From NCBI GenBank assembly GCA_965222725.1, contig OZ244969.1, positions 2,976,001 to 3,040,000 on the forward strand: 64,000 bases of DNA, read 5' to 3'. Position numbers and translations under genes: made by a program. Position 1 is the first letter of the stretch. Each line of letters begins with the position of its first letter. Shown here piece after piece: positions 44,385 to 53,206 of this stretch. Under the pieces are notes generated by a model. It did no database searches, was not told where the DNA came from, and was given only the letters and a program-made list of their open reading frames with translations. The stretch comes from GCA-2748575 sp965222725 (GTDB taxonomy: Bacteria > Pseudomonadota > Gammaproteobacteria > Pseudomonadales > Ketobacteraceae).

Positions 44385-45263
44385 TTGATCAAGCGAGTCA
44401 GAACCCTGCTGGGCAATTCCCAGCGCCTGGATGGGGGCGCCATGTTTGGCAATGCACCCAAAGCAATGTGGCAACAATGGATCACGCCTGACGCGGAAAA
44501 CCGCATCCCGCTGGCCTGCCGTTGTGTGCTGGTGGAACAGGAAACCCCAGAAGGCGACACCCGGCGCATCTTGCTGGAAACCGGAGTCGGCGCCTTCTTT
44601 CATCCACGGCTGCGGGAGCGTTTCGGCGTGGTGGAGGAAGACCACCGCTTGCTGGCGAATCTTCAGGTGCTGGGCCTGGTGCCGGAGGACATTGATGTGG
44701 TGATCCTGTCCCATCTGCATTTCGATCATGCCGGCGGTTTGCTGAAACCCTGGGAAGCGGACCGTGAGCCTGAACTTTGTTTTCCCAATGCCCGTTTTGT
44801 GACTGGAAAAAGCCACTGGCAGCGAGCGCTGAACCCCCACCCGCGGGACCGGGCTTCCTTCATCCCGGAAATCATGGCGTTGCTGGAAAACAGCGGTCGC
44901 CTGGAACTGGTCAGTGGCGAACGGCTGGACTGGCTGGGGGATGACTTTGGTTTTCATTTTTCTGATGGCCATACACCGGGGCTGATGCTCACCGAAGTGG
45001 CGCTACCGGATGGGCCAGTGGTTTTTGCCGCCGATCTGATACCGGGATCCCGTTGGGTGCATTTGCCACTCACCATGGGTTATGACCGCTACCCCGAGTT
45101 ACTGATCAACGAAAAGGAGCAATTGCTGGATCACCTGATTGCCCGGAACGGGCGCCTGTGTTTTACCCATGATGCTGACATTGCCGTTGCCCGGGTGAGC
45201 AAAGACGGGGGTGGCCGGTATCAGGCTGTAGATACAGTGGAATGCTTTGAATGGGGCGGCTAG
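44385..45263 (+). CDS. Metallo-beta-lactamase fold hydrolase
   Basis: A 292-residue enzyme with the zinc motif HLHFDHAGG (HxHxDH) near residue 109, a second His region at FSDGHTPGLM and a third at FTHDADIA. The start is TTG 44385 with GGAG 5 nt upstream. The fold covers lactonases, glyoxalase II and other hydrolases; the domain order (long N-terminal strand region before HxHxDH) is like quorum-quenching lactonases but this is not diagnostic. It converges on dusC, 6 bp apart. Confidence 0.9.
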   Translation: MIKRVRTLLGNSQRLDGGAMFGNAPKAMWQQWITPDAENRIPLACRCVLVEQETPEGDTRRILLETGVGAFFHPRLRERFGVVEEDHRLLANLQVLGLVPEDIDVVILSHLHFDHAGGLLKPWEADREPELCFPNARFVTGKSHWQRALNPHPRDRASFIPEIMALLENSGRLELVSGERLDWLGDDFGFHFSDGHTPGLMLTEVALPDGPVVFAADLIPGSRWVHLPLTMGYDRYPELLINEKEQLLDHLIARNGRLCFTHDADIAVARVSKDGGGRYQAVDTVECFEWGG

Positions 45264-45269
45264 AAACCC

Positions 45270-46250
45270 TCAGCTGGCGAGCCGGGTATTGGGTGTCACT
45301 GGTTGCTGGCGGTATGCCTGGATTCTGGCAAAAATGGTATCGGCACAGCGCTCCCGTTTAATGTCCTGAAACAGCTTCATGGCAGGCGGGTGGCCAATAC
45401 CCAGCAGACTGGTCCATTGCTTGGTGCGGTCGCACAGATAGCGCGGAGATTTATCCTGTTGCTGTGACGCCAGAAAAAAATCCTGCAGTACATCGAACAC
45501 ATTGACGGGGGCAGGGAGTTCTTCCCCCTGTTGATGCGCCTTGATACGGCGGGCAAGATCCGGATAGCGAATCAGCCCTCTGCCAATCATGACATCGCTG
45601 CAGCCACTTTCCTCACGGCAACGATCATAATCCTGTGTTGACCAGATTTCCCCGTTGGCAATCACGTTAATACTGAGACTTTCACGCACCTTGCCGATCC
45701 AGTCCCAATAGGCCGGTGGCTTGTAGCCATCCTGTTTGGTGCGGCCGTGAATAGTGATTTCACCTGCGCCTGCAGCTTCTACCGCCCGGGCGTTTTCAAA
45801 CACCAGGGATTTGTCATCAAACCCCAGGCGAATCTTGGCAGTAACGGGTATATGCTCCGGCACGGCCCGGCGCACCGCAGCCACTATGTCATGAATACGT
45901 TCAGGGGAACGCAGCAGACTGGCGCCACCATCGTGGCGGTTCACCGTTTTGGCGGGGCAGCCAAAATTAATGTCGATGGCAGGGGCACCCAGCTCCGCGG
46001 CACGGGCTGCGTTTTCAGCCATAGGGCCGGCTTTGCCACCCAGCAGCTGCAATACCACCGGTGTGCCGGCAGGTGTTTTGCTGCCGGTTTGCAGTTCCGG
46101 ACAATAGCGGTAAAACACCCGGGGTGGCAGCAACTGATCACTGACGCGAATAAATTCGGTAACGCAAAGATCAATGCCACCGATCCGGGTCAGCAGATCC
46201 CGCATAATGTGATCAACAACGCCCTCCATCGGGGCCAGTACAACGCGCAT
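45270..46250 (-). CDS. dusC: tRNA-dihydrouridine synthase C
   Basis: A 326-residue flavoenzyme starting MRVVLAPMEGVVDHIMRDLL. DINFGCPAKTVNRHDGGASL carries the catalytic Cys, and ITIHGRTKQDGY and VIANGEIW are FMN-binding segments. The VVDHIMRDLLT N-terminal region and the Dus length fit the DusC subgroup (U16 of tRNA in E. coli) better than DusA or DusB. A TTG extension to 46277 lacks support. Convergent with the MBL gene. Confidence 0.9.
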   Translation of the reverse strand: MRVVLAPMEGVVDHIMRDLLTRIGGIDLCVTEFIRVSDQLLPPRVFYRYCPELQTGSKTPAGTPVVLQLLGGKAGPMAENAARAAELGAPAIDINFGCPAKTVNRHDGGASLLRSPERIHDIVAAVRRAVPEHIPVTAKIRLGFDDKSLVFENARAVEAAGAGEITIHGRTKQDGYKPPAYWDWIGKVRESLSINVIANGEIWSTQDYDRCREESGCSDVMIGRGLIRYPDLARRIKAHQQGEELPAPVNVFDVLQDFFLASQQQDKSPRYLCDRTKQWTSLLGIGHPPAMKLFQDIKRERCADTIFARIQAYRQQPVTPNTRLAS

Positions 46251-46402
46251 ATCTGAGTAAGAATTCCCTGAAACCAATGGGCTCCCAAATGTAACTAGGA
46301 GTGCCTTTGAGGTTGCTTATTCTAAAGCATCACAGCTTAACTAACCTATAAAAAATGCCAAACAATTCATTGGGTTATGTATACGCATTTTTAATAAGCT
46401 CA

Positions 46403-46699
46403 TCAGAAAAACGAAAACAAAATGAACAGCCTAAACAGCTTCTGTAACTTATTGTGTTGTTTTGCGTAATCTTGGCGATATCTGGTTAATCCGTATTGAT
46501 TCTTGACAGTTGACTTCATACTATTGGACCCGTGTTCAGAAAGCCAAAGTTCGCAGTTGCGAAAATTTTCGAAACCCTGATCAAAAAGCGTAAAGCTCGG
46601 GTGAAGCTGTAGCAATCGTTTCAATTGGCAGTATAACGATTTGCTGATGCGCTTGGTGTTGAAAGGTTTTATAAATTTCAAAAAGGTTTCATAGACCAA
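46403..46699 (-). CDS. Orphan 98-residue basic protein
   Basis: An ORF with a TTG start at 46699 and an unusually good ribosome site, GGAGGAG, 9 nt upstream. The product is basic and aromatic-rich with a hydrophobic C-terminus (KLFRLFILFSFF). It is A/T-rich compared with its neighbours and fills the 588-bp gap between dusC and the surface lipoprotein. No family is recognised; coding status is uncertain. Confidence 0.4.
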   Translation of the reverse strand: MVYETFLKFIKPFNTKRISKSLYCQLKRLLQLHPSFTLFDQGFENFRNCELWLSEHGSNSMKSTVKNQYGLTRYRQDYAKQHNKLQKLFRLFILFSFF

Positions 46700-46838
46700 T
46701 ACTCGATACTCCTCCGGGATGGAGTGGTAGTAAGGACACTACGAAATAATAATAACGGGCGGATTTGCAGTACGGCCTACTGATCATATTTTTACAATAA
46801 AAATTTCAGCTTATTGCTTTCTCTAGGGAGGAAAACCA

Positions 46839-49082
46839 ATGCGACCGGATTCTATTCGGATTCTCACACTTGCCTTTTTGGCACTGTTCCTGACGGCCTG
46901 TAAAACCGTCACAGTGGAGCAGCCAACTGCTGACTCGGTGCATACTTCCGCACCTGATCTTGTATTGTCATTTCCCAGCGGCGCTCCAGACACGCTGGAA
47001 ATTACCTTGAACGGCGAAGACATTACCGCCCAGTTCTCTGTTTCCGATTCCGGTGCAACCGCCACAGGCGCCAACATTGCCAGTTACCTGGTTGACGGCA
47101 AAAACGCCCTGAAAGTGGTCAAGCCTAACACGCCCACCCGCTTTTTCGTTTTTGACCAGAGCGGCCCCATGGTTCACATCACCAATGTTACCGAAGGCGG
47201 CAGCATTGGTATCAGCGGTTATGTGGAAGATCCTTCCGGTATCGCTTCTGTGACTGTTAACGGCAACAACGTCAGCCTGGATGCGGAAAACAACTTCAGC
47301 GTTTCCGTAGCCAATAATAATTTTGTTGAGTTTGTATCAACTGACACTAACGGTTATGTACGCACTCAGAATTTTGCCCGCCCCAACGTCGCCATGGATA
47401 ACGCCATGAGCCTGCGTGTTGCCCGCAGCGGTCTGGACTTTGCCGTAGCTGAAATCGAACAGCTGCTGGTAAGCGACAGCCTGTCTGATCTGCTGTCCGG
47501 CCTGAACCCCATTCTGGAAGATTCCATTCTGGGTAACGACTTTGAAGTAAGCGTGCTGAGCGCCAACATTGATGATGCCAGCATCAGCTTCGATATTACC
47601 GGTTCCGGCGGTAACTTTAACCTGAGCGGCGATGTGTATGATCTGGTGGCCGACTTCAGCGTCTTTATCGATTATGTATGGCCTTTGGGTACCGGCACTA
47701 TCGACGGTCAGTTCTTCCTGGATCACGCCGGTTTTAACGCCGATGCCACAGTCACTGCCAGTGGTGGTAACGTGAATGTCAGCGTGAACATGAACGACCT
47801 GGATCTGGACACCATCCGTTCCGACATCAACAACTTCCCTGACTGGCTGCTGACACCTATCTATGAAATCTTTGAATGGCTGTTCGAGCTGATCATCAAA
47901 GGTCAGGTAGAAGGTCTGGCAGAAGACAAACTGGGTGAATTCCTGGATGCCTTCCCTGACAGCATAGTGATCGACATTGACGGCAATCAGGTGAAGCCGC
48001 TGGTATCTCCTGAGTCTGTCAGCTCTCCCGGTAACGGCCTGAACATTGGTCTGGGTGCGCACATTTACGCCCTGACTTCCAATGGTCCTAACCAGGTGGG
48101 TTCTGCTTATGAAGCGGCCGGCGCCATGCCTTCACCAACCACCACTGCGCCTGGCGACTCTGCCCGCGATGTGGGTGTGGTGATTTCCGAAAACACCATT
48201 AACCAGGCACTGGCTGCTGTGGTTGAGTCAGGCATTCTGAATGTTTCCCTGACCGCTGCCGACCTGCCCGGTATCGGCGATGTGGATCCTTCCGCCAACA
48301 ACGTACGGGTTCGTGTGGCTCCCACCACTGCACCGGTGATCGATCTGATCAGCGCGCAGGAAAATGGCCTGGGTCGTCTGACGCTGAACGACTTCTACAT
48401 TGCTTTCGACATCATCCCCAGTGGCAGCACTGAATTCCAGACCTTCCTGGGTGCGACTCTGGACATTTCTGCCGCCGCAGATCTGGGTGTAACCGATGAC
48501 AACGCCATCGCGATTGATCTGGTGGGCACGCCCACTTTCGTGATCCGCGAACTGGACGACGAAGGCACTATCCGTCTGGACGAAGCACTGGCTCAGACAC
48601 TGTTTGATGAGTTTTTACCTGTCGCTCTGACGCCTATCATGAACGCCATCGGTGCGATTCCTCTGCCTTCTTTCGAGGGCTACGGTGTGAACGTCGGCTC
48701 TCTGTGGGTGGTTGATGCCGCCGGTGATTATGTGGGTCTGACCGCTGATCTGGTGAAAGTAGCCACTACCGCTGCTGCACCGGCACCCATGACCTTTGCC
48801 AACGTGGCCGGCACTGCTCAGGCTGCCAGCTTCTCCTTCGGCGGTGCACCTACTGTGAAAGGCGACACGGTTGTTATCAGCGTGGGTGGTATTAACCCCT
48901 CCGAAGGCGACCTGCAGTTCAAGTACTCGCTGGACGGCGCTCCCTACGGTTTGTGGAAGCGTGGCGACGAGATCACTCTGTACGGCGTTCGCTCCGGCGA
49001 TCACACAGTATCCGTGTGTGCCCGTACTGCACTGCTGGTGGAAGATCCGGACTGTGCAACAGTGGAGTTCACTGTAGAGTAA
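46839..49082 (+). CDS. Large surface lipoprotein, lipid-binding-like
   Basis: A 747-residue lipoprotein: signal helix (residues ~8-19), lipobox LTAC with Cys21 and +2 Lys. The N-terminal ~170 residues look like one or two Ig-like beta-sandwiches (LEITLNGEDITAQFSV, GISGYVEDPSGIASVTVNGN). The central and C-terminal parts are long, Asp-rich, beta/helix mixtures with repeated elongated strands (ISENTINQALAAVVESGILN), reminiscent of BPI-like TULIP lipid-binding proteins; this is a weak, structural guess. A C-terminal Cys pair (VCARTAL, DPDCATV) may be disulphide-linked. AGGGAGGAAAA precedes the ATG and codon use is even, suggesting high expression. Confidence 0.8.
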   Translation: MRPDSIRILTLAFLALFLTACKTVTVEQPTADSVHTSAPDLVLSFPSGAPDTLEITLNGEDITAQFSVSDSGATATGANIASYLVDGKNALKVVKPNTPTRFFVFDQSGPMVHITNVTEGGSIGISGYVEDPSGIASVTVNGNNVSLDAENNFSVSVANNNFVEFVSTDTNGYVRTQNFARPNVAMDNAMSLRVARSGLDFAVAEIEQLLVSDSLSDLLSGLNPILEDSILGNDFEVSVLSANIDDASISFDITGSGGNFNLSGDVYDLVADFSVFIDYVWPLGTGTIDGQFFLDHAGFNADATVTASGGNVNVSVNMNDLDLDTIRSDINNFPDWLLTPIYEIFEWLFELIIKGQVEGLAEDKLGEFLDAFPDSIVIDIDGNQVKPLVSPESVSSPGNGLNIGLGAHIYALTSNGPNQVGSAYEAAGAMPSPTTTAPGDSARDVGVVISENTINQALAAVVESGILNVSLTAADLPGIGDVDPSANNVRVRVAPTTAPVIDLISAQENGLGRLTLNDFYIAFDIIPSGSTEFQTFLGATLDISAAADLGVTDDNAIAIDLVGTPTFVIRELDDEGTIRLDEALAQTLFDEFLPVALTPIMNAIGAIPLPSFEGYGVNVGSLWVVDAAGDYVGLTADLVKVATTAAAPAPMTFANVAGTAQAASFSFGGAPTVKGDTVVISVGGINPSEGDLQFKYSLDGAPYGLWKRGDEITLYGVRSGDHTVSVCARTALLVEDPDCATVEFTVE

Positions 49083-49110
49083 GTTTCACAACGCACGTTG
49101 TGTAAAAACG

Positions 49111-49144
49111 AAAAAACCGGTCTCAACTGAGGCCGGTTTTTTTA
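49111..49144 (+). terminator. Intrinsic terminator of the surface lipoprotein gene
   Basis: AAAAAACCGG / CCGGTTTTTTT stem with an inner CTC / GAG pair around loop AACT, ending in a T-run and TTTATT. Confidence 0.93.
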
Positions 49145-49189
49145 TTGGATCAAAAAAACAAACACGCCCGGAACAGGGCAGGCGCGCTG

Positions 49190-49513
49190 TCAGATATAGT
49201 CTTCAATCAGGGTGCGGACCTTGCGGGAAGGGTTAACCAGACTGAAACCGGCATCCACCAGCTCAACATCCTTATCCGGTTTGCTCCAGCGGCATTCGGC
49301 TTCTAAATTGATGGTGCCCAGGTGATCCATAATGCTCACGTCTTCCACTGCCAGATGGTAAGTGCGTTTGTCTTCCACCGGTAAGTGGCTGGTAATCAGC
49401 ATGCCGTTTCTGGACAGGTCCACCACATGACCAAACAAGGTGTCGTTTTCCCGATCAAACACCCGCAGGTAATACAAAAGATGGGTTCTTGCTTCTCTTC
49501 TCTGCTCAATCAT
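49190..49513 (-). CDS. PilZ domain protein
   Basis: A 107-residue single PilZ domain. Cyclic di-GMP-binding motifs are present: RREAR (RxxxR, R5-R9) and DLSRNGM (D/NxSxxG, residues 32-38). It probably acts as a c-di-GMP receptor and lies next to a diguanylate cyclase encoded divergently. Targets unknown. Confidence 0.88.
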   Translation of the reverse strand: MIEQRREARTHLLYYLRVFDRENDTLFGHVVDLSRNGMLITSHLPVEDKRTYHLAVEDVSIMDHLGTINLEAECRWSKPDKDVELVDAGFSLVNPSRKVRTLIEDYI

Positions 49514-49675
49514 TGGGTTTCTCCCGGGAGCAACTCAGACAGCAATCACTTGAGTTGGTTGGTATTAATAAAAAGGTAGCTGGTGTTAAAATGAGCGTCA
49601 ACTTCACCATTTAGGCTGTTCAGGTCAATTCACCGGCCGGAACGGGTCGTATTCTTATTCAGGAGTGATTTTGCG

Positions 49676-51565
49676 GTGCTAACGCTTTTACACCGTTTGC
49701 AGGGGGCGTCGGGGGGCAAACCTGTTCTGGTTGCGCTGCTGTTCCCGGTGCTCTGTGCCTGGTTGTACTGGGCAGGGCAGGGATTGTATGCAGCAGAGGA
49801 AAGGCCCCTGGCCATTGACAGCGGCAAGGTATCGGCCGCTCTGGCTATCCGTTATCTGAAACCGGAACAGTCGCATCTGCTGATCGAAGATCTGTTACCG
49901 GGCAGTGTCAATCCGGACAATAACATCACCTGGAATCGTAATTATCAAAAGGTGCCCAACTTTGGTTTTGGCCCCACCGCCATGTGGTTCTGGCTGCCCA
50001 TTGAAAACCCCGGCAGCAAGGATCTGGAACGTTTTATTGAAATCCGTAACCCGGTGCTGGATGAAGTACTGCTTTATCAGGTGGGTTCGGTGGATAAGCT
50101 GGTGTCCCGGCAGGTGAGCGGTGATCGCTACCCCATGAAGGAACGCCCGGCCGATCACCACAACCTGATTTTTCCCATCGAGATTCCCGCCGGCGAGCGC
50201 CAGGATCTGTATTTCAAAGTCATGACGGACGGCTCCATGCAGCTGCCCATTTATATCTGGGATCCACGTACTTTCCATCAGTCGGATCAAACCCGGCTGC
50301 TGGGCTTTGGCATCTTGTTCGGGGTGCTGGTGGTGATGGCACTATACAATCTGTTTGCCTACACCATGCTCCAGGATCGGGTGTTTCTGTATTACTCCCT
50401 GTATGCGCTTTGCCTGGCATTGTTTGAGGCGGCCATTAACGGCTTTGGCAACCAGTATTTATGGGGCGACAGTGTCTGGTGGCGGGAACACAGTGTGGTG
50501 TTGTTTGTGCCGTTGTTGCTGGGGTTTGCCAGCCTGTATGCCCGCAGTTTTCTGCAACTCAAATATGCCAGGGAGTGGTTGTACAAGCTGTTTGGTGTCT
50601 TCTTTCATGCCGGCTTGATTTGTGCAGTATTGTCGGTGCTGCTGCCTTATTCCATCATTATCAAGATCAGTGCCACTCTGGCGTTTCTGGTGTGTGTGCT
50701 GTCGGTGCTGGCGGGGGTGTACCGCTGGCGTACCGGTTATGTGCCTGCCCGTTATTTTATTCTCGCCTGGGCCTTGTTCCTGTTGAGTGTGCTGGCCTTT
50801 GTGGCGGGCAAATTCGGCCTGATTGCGCAGAGTGACTACAGCGAACATGCCATGCATTTCGGGGCGATGTTCGGTTCCATTGTCTCGGCATTTGCGCTGA
50901 CCGACCGGCTTAACAGCCAGCGCCTGTCCTATATGGAAGCCCAGAAAAAAGCTTTGCTGATGCAGCAGGCGGCAAAGCAGGATCTGGAAAAAACCGTGGA
51001 TGAGCGTACCCAGAAACTGCAGGAAACCCTGAGCCAGCTGGAACTGGCCAATGAACAGCTGCAGTCCATTTCCATGCTGGATGGTTTAACCGGTATCAAG
51101 AACCGCCGTTTCTTTGATGAGAAAATGGAAAGGGAATGGGGGCGGGCCATACGCAATAACCAGTCCCTGGCCTTGCTGGCCATTGATATCGATCACTTCA
51201 AACAGTTCAATGATTCCTATGGGCACCTGCTGGGGGATGAATGCCTGAAGCATGTGGCGAATGTGATTCAGGAATCCATTGCACGGCCTTCGGACGCAGT
51301 GGCTCGCTACGGTGGCGAAGAGTTTATGGTGATCTTGCCGGAAACAGATATTAACGGTGCCATGCACATCGCGGAAGAAATCCGCCATGCGATTGAATCC
51401 CGTTCCTTTGCAAGCGAGGGTGAAACCTACCGGTCAACGGCGAGTATTGGTGTAGCCGCCGCCCGGCCCATTTACGGTTCATCCTGCCAGAGTCTGATAT
51501 CTGAATCGGACCGTGCGCTTTATCAGTCGAAAAAGCGGGGCCGCAACTGCGTTACGGCGTTTTGA
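49676..51565 (+). CDS. 7TMR-DISM diguanylate cyclase
   Basis: A 629-residue protein starting at GTG 49676 (AGGAG about 10 nt upstream). A signal/anchor helix (residues ~16-38) is followed by a periplasmic 7TMR-DISMED2 sensor (~60-195), seven transmembrane helices (~205-410), a coiled-coil linker (QDLEKTVDERTQKLQETLSQL) and a GGDEF domain. The catalytic motif is GGEEF in ARYGGEEFMVIL, and the inhibitory I-site RPSD lies exactly five residues before it, so feedback-inhibited c-di-GMP synthesis is expected. The periplasmic sensor type often binds carbohydrate-like ligands; the actual signal is unknown. The adjacent PilZ gene is divergent. Confidence 0.93.
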   Translation: MLTLLHRLQGASGGKPVLVALLFPVLCAWLYWAGQGLYAAEERPLAIDSGKVSAALAIRYLKPEQSHLLIEDLLPGSVNPDNNITWNRNYQKVPNFGFGPTAMWFWLPIENPGSKDLERFIEIRNPVLDEVLLYQVGSVDKLVSRQVSGDRYPMKERPADHHNLIFPIEIPAGERQDLYFKVMTDGSMQLPIYIWDPRTFHQSDQTRLLGFGILFGVLVVMALYNLFAYTMLQDRVFLYYSLYALCLALFEAAINGFGNQYLWGDSVWWREHSVVLFVPLLLGFASLYARSFLQLKYAREWLYKLFGVFFHAGLICAVLSVLLPYSIIIKISATLAFLVCVLSVLAGVYRWRTGYVPARYFILAWALFLLSVLAFVAGKFGLIAQSDYSEHAMHFGAMFGSIVSAFALTDRLNSQRLSYMEAQKKALLMQQAAKQDLEKTVDERTQKLQETLSQLELANEQLQSISMLDGLTGIKNRRFFDEKMEREWGRAIRNNQSLALLAIDIDHFKQFNDSYGHLLGDECLKHVANVIQESIARPSDAVARYGGEEFMVILPETDINGAMHIAEEIRHAIESRSFASEGETYRSTASIGVAAARPIYGSSCQSLISESDRALYQSKKRGRNCVTAF

Positions 51566-51572
51566 TTTTTCC

Positions 51573-52166
51573 TCAGGATGTAGCGCTGGCCTTGTTGTCC
51601 AGCTGGGTGCGCCATAAATCAAACAGGTGCTGAACGTCGGCCACCAGGTCTCTGTCATCTGCCAGTGTCCAGGCGTAGATGGTGCCAATGGCCAGGTTCA
51701 TCAGCAGTTCCAGTAACGTCTGGTTGGGAATGTCGGGAATCAGTTGCTGGTCTTTCAAGGCATCAAAAAAGGCGTCGGCAAAGGGAGCGTTTTCTTCTAC
51801 CACGGTTTTGTGCAGCTTCTGAATTTCCGGCATGAATTCTCCGGCTTCCTTGATCAGCACTGTGGAAAAGGCCTTGTTGGAGGACAGAAACCGGGCCATG
51901 GCCAGGCAGGTTTTTTCCAGGCGGTCAAACGGATGGCCGCCTCCTACCAGATTCTGCAGGGCAATATTACGCAGGGCGTGAAAGTTTTCTTCGACGATTT
52001 TCAGCAGAATATCGTCTTTGCTTTCGAAGTGTTTGTAGATGGTGGCTTTGCCCACGCCCGCCTGCCGGGCAATGGTTTTTACTTCGGCGTCCCGGAAACC
52101 TTCTTTGGCAAAGATATCGCGGGCGGCTTGGAGAATACGGTTTCTGCGTTCCAGATTTTCAGCCAT
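51573..52166 (-). CDS. TetR/AcrR family regulator
   Basis: A 197-residue repressor. Residues ~8-55 form the HTH (RNRILQAARDIFAKEGFRDA then VKTIARQAGVGKATIYKHF), and the rest a helical ligand-binding/dimerisation domain (residues ~75-190). The ligand is unknown. It is monocistronic and upstream of the ligase/7TM/protease operon on the same strand only in the sense that it lies 98 bp downstream of that operon's end. Its own operator was not identified. Confidence 0.92.
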   Translation of the reverse strand: MAENLERRNRILQAARDIFAKEGFRDAEVKTIARQAGVGKATIYKHFESKDDILLKIVEENFHALRNIALQNLVGGGHPFDRLEKTCLAMARFLSSNKAFSTVLIKEAGEFMPEIQKLHKTVVEENAPFADAFFDALKDQQLIPDIPNQTLLELLMNLAIGTIYAWTLADDRDLVADVQHLFDLWRTQLDNKASATS

Positions 52167-52264
52167 GGTATGGGTTGGTCAGTGTCAGTCGGTGAATTTT
52201 TATGGGCCAGTATAGCACGGTACCCGACGGATCAGTTGTGGCAGGGATCCGGGCGGGTTGCAGT

Positions 52265-53206
52265 CTATTCCGACAGGGTCTTGCCCAGTTCTGCCCGGCT
52301 GGAAGCTTCCGCGGGAATATGCTTCATGGCTTTTACCTTGTTCAGCCTTGGTAGCAGCCCATGGTCGTTACACAGTTGAATGCTCAGGCCGGGGCGGGCA
52401 TTCAGTTCCAGCATCAGTGGGCCTTTTTTCTTGTCCAGTACAATGTCCACCCCCAGATAATCCAGGCCGGCGATCTCATGGCACTTGGAAGCCATTTCCA
52501 GAATCTGGTTCCAGTGGGGAATGGTTACCCCCTTGATATAGGCGCCGGTATCCGGATGGGTTTCCACAATTTCATTCTGGCACACGCCAAAAGTGGTTTG
52601 CCCCGTGTGAATATTAACGCCGGCACCGACAGCACCCTGGTGCAGGTTGGCACGGCCATCGGATTTACGGGTGGGCAGTCGCAGCATGGCCATGACCGGA
52701 ATACCGCGAAACACAATGGTGCGGATGTCCGGTACACCCCGGTAGCTGATGGTTTGAAATACTTTGTCGAACTGTACCCGGTATTCGATGATGGCGGAGT
52801 CGGCCGCACCACCAAGGCTGTACATGCCGCTTAGGATGTTCGACAGGTGATACTGGATTTCTTCCCGGTCGATCAGGGCATCATTGGATTTGCGGTACAG
52901 GCCGGTGGGGTTTTTACCGGCAATCACCAGAATGCCGTTACCGCCGCTGCCGTTGGCCGGTTTGATCACAAACTGGTTCTGATCCGCCACGATGGTTTCA
53001 AAGTCGTGGGTCTGTTTTTCCAGTTCAATGGTGCCGTAGAGTTTGGGTACCGGTATGCCATGGGCAATGGCCAGACGCTTGGTGGCTCTTTTGTCGTCCA
53101 CCAGCGGGTAATTGGAGCGTTTGTTGTAGGGCATAATGAAATCAGCATTACGCTGGTTCATGCCCAGAATGCCTTTTTCACGCAGTACGCGCCAGGGCAG
53201 TCTCAC
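52265..53206 (-). CDS. ATP-grasp protein, alpha-L-glutamate ligase-like (TIGR02291 family)
   Basis: A 313-residue RimK-like ATP-grasp enzyme. Start GTG 53206 gives VRLPWRVLREKGILGMNQRN, the usual N-terminus; it overlaps the TGA of the upstream 7TM gene (GTGA). ATP-grasp features: FVIKPANGSGGNGILVIAG (P-loop-like glycine region), GLDYLGVDIVLD and LMLELNARPGLSIQL (metal/ATP ligands). It would ligate an amino acid to an unknown protein or peptide acceptor. Last gene of the three-gene operon. Confidence 0.88.
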   Translation of the reverse strand: MRLPWRVLREKGILGMNQRNADFIMPYNKRSNYPLVDDKRATKRLAIAHGIPVPKLYGTIELEKQTHDFETIVADQNQFVIKPANGSGGNGILVIAGKNPTGLYRKSNDALIDREEIQYHLSNILSGMYSLGGAADSAIIEYRVQFDKVFQTISYRGVPDIRTIVFRGIPVMAMLRLPTRKSDGRANLHQGAVGAGVNIHTGQTTFGVCQNEIVETHPDTGAYIKGVTIPHWNQILEMASKCHEIAGLDYLGVDIVLDKKKGPLMLELNARPGLSIQLCNDHGLLPRLNKVKAMKHIPAEASSRAELGKTLSE

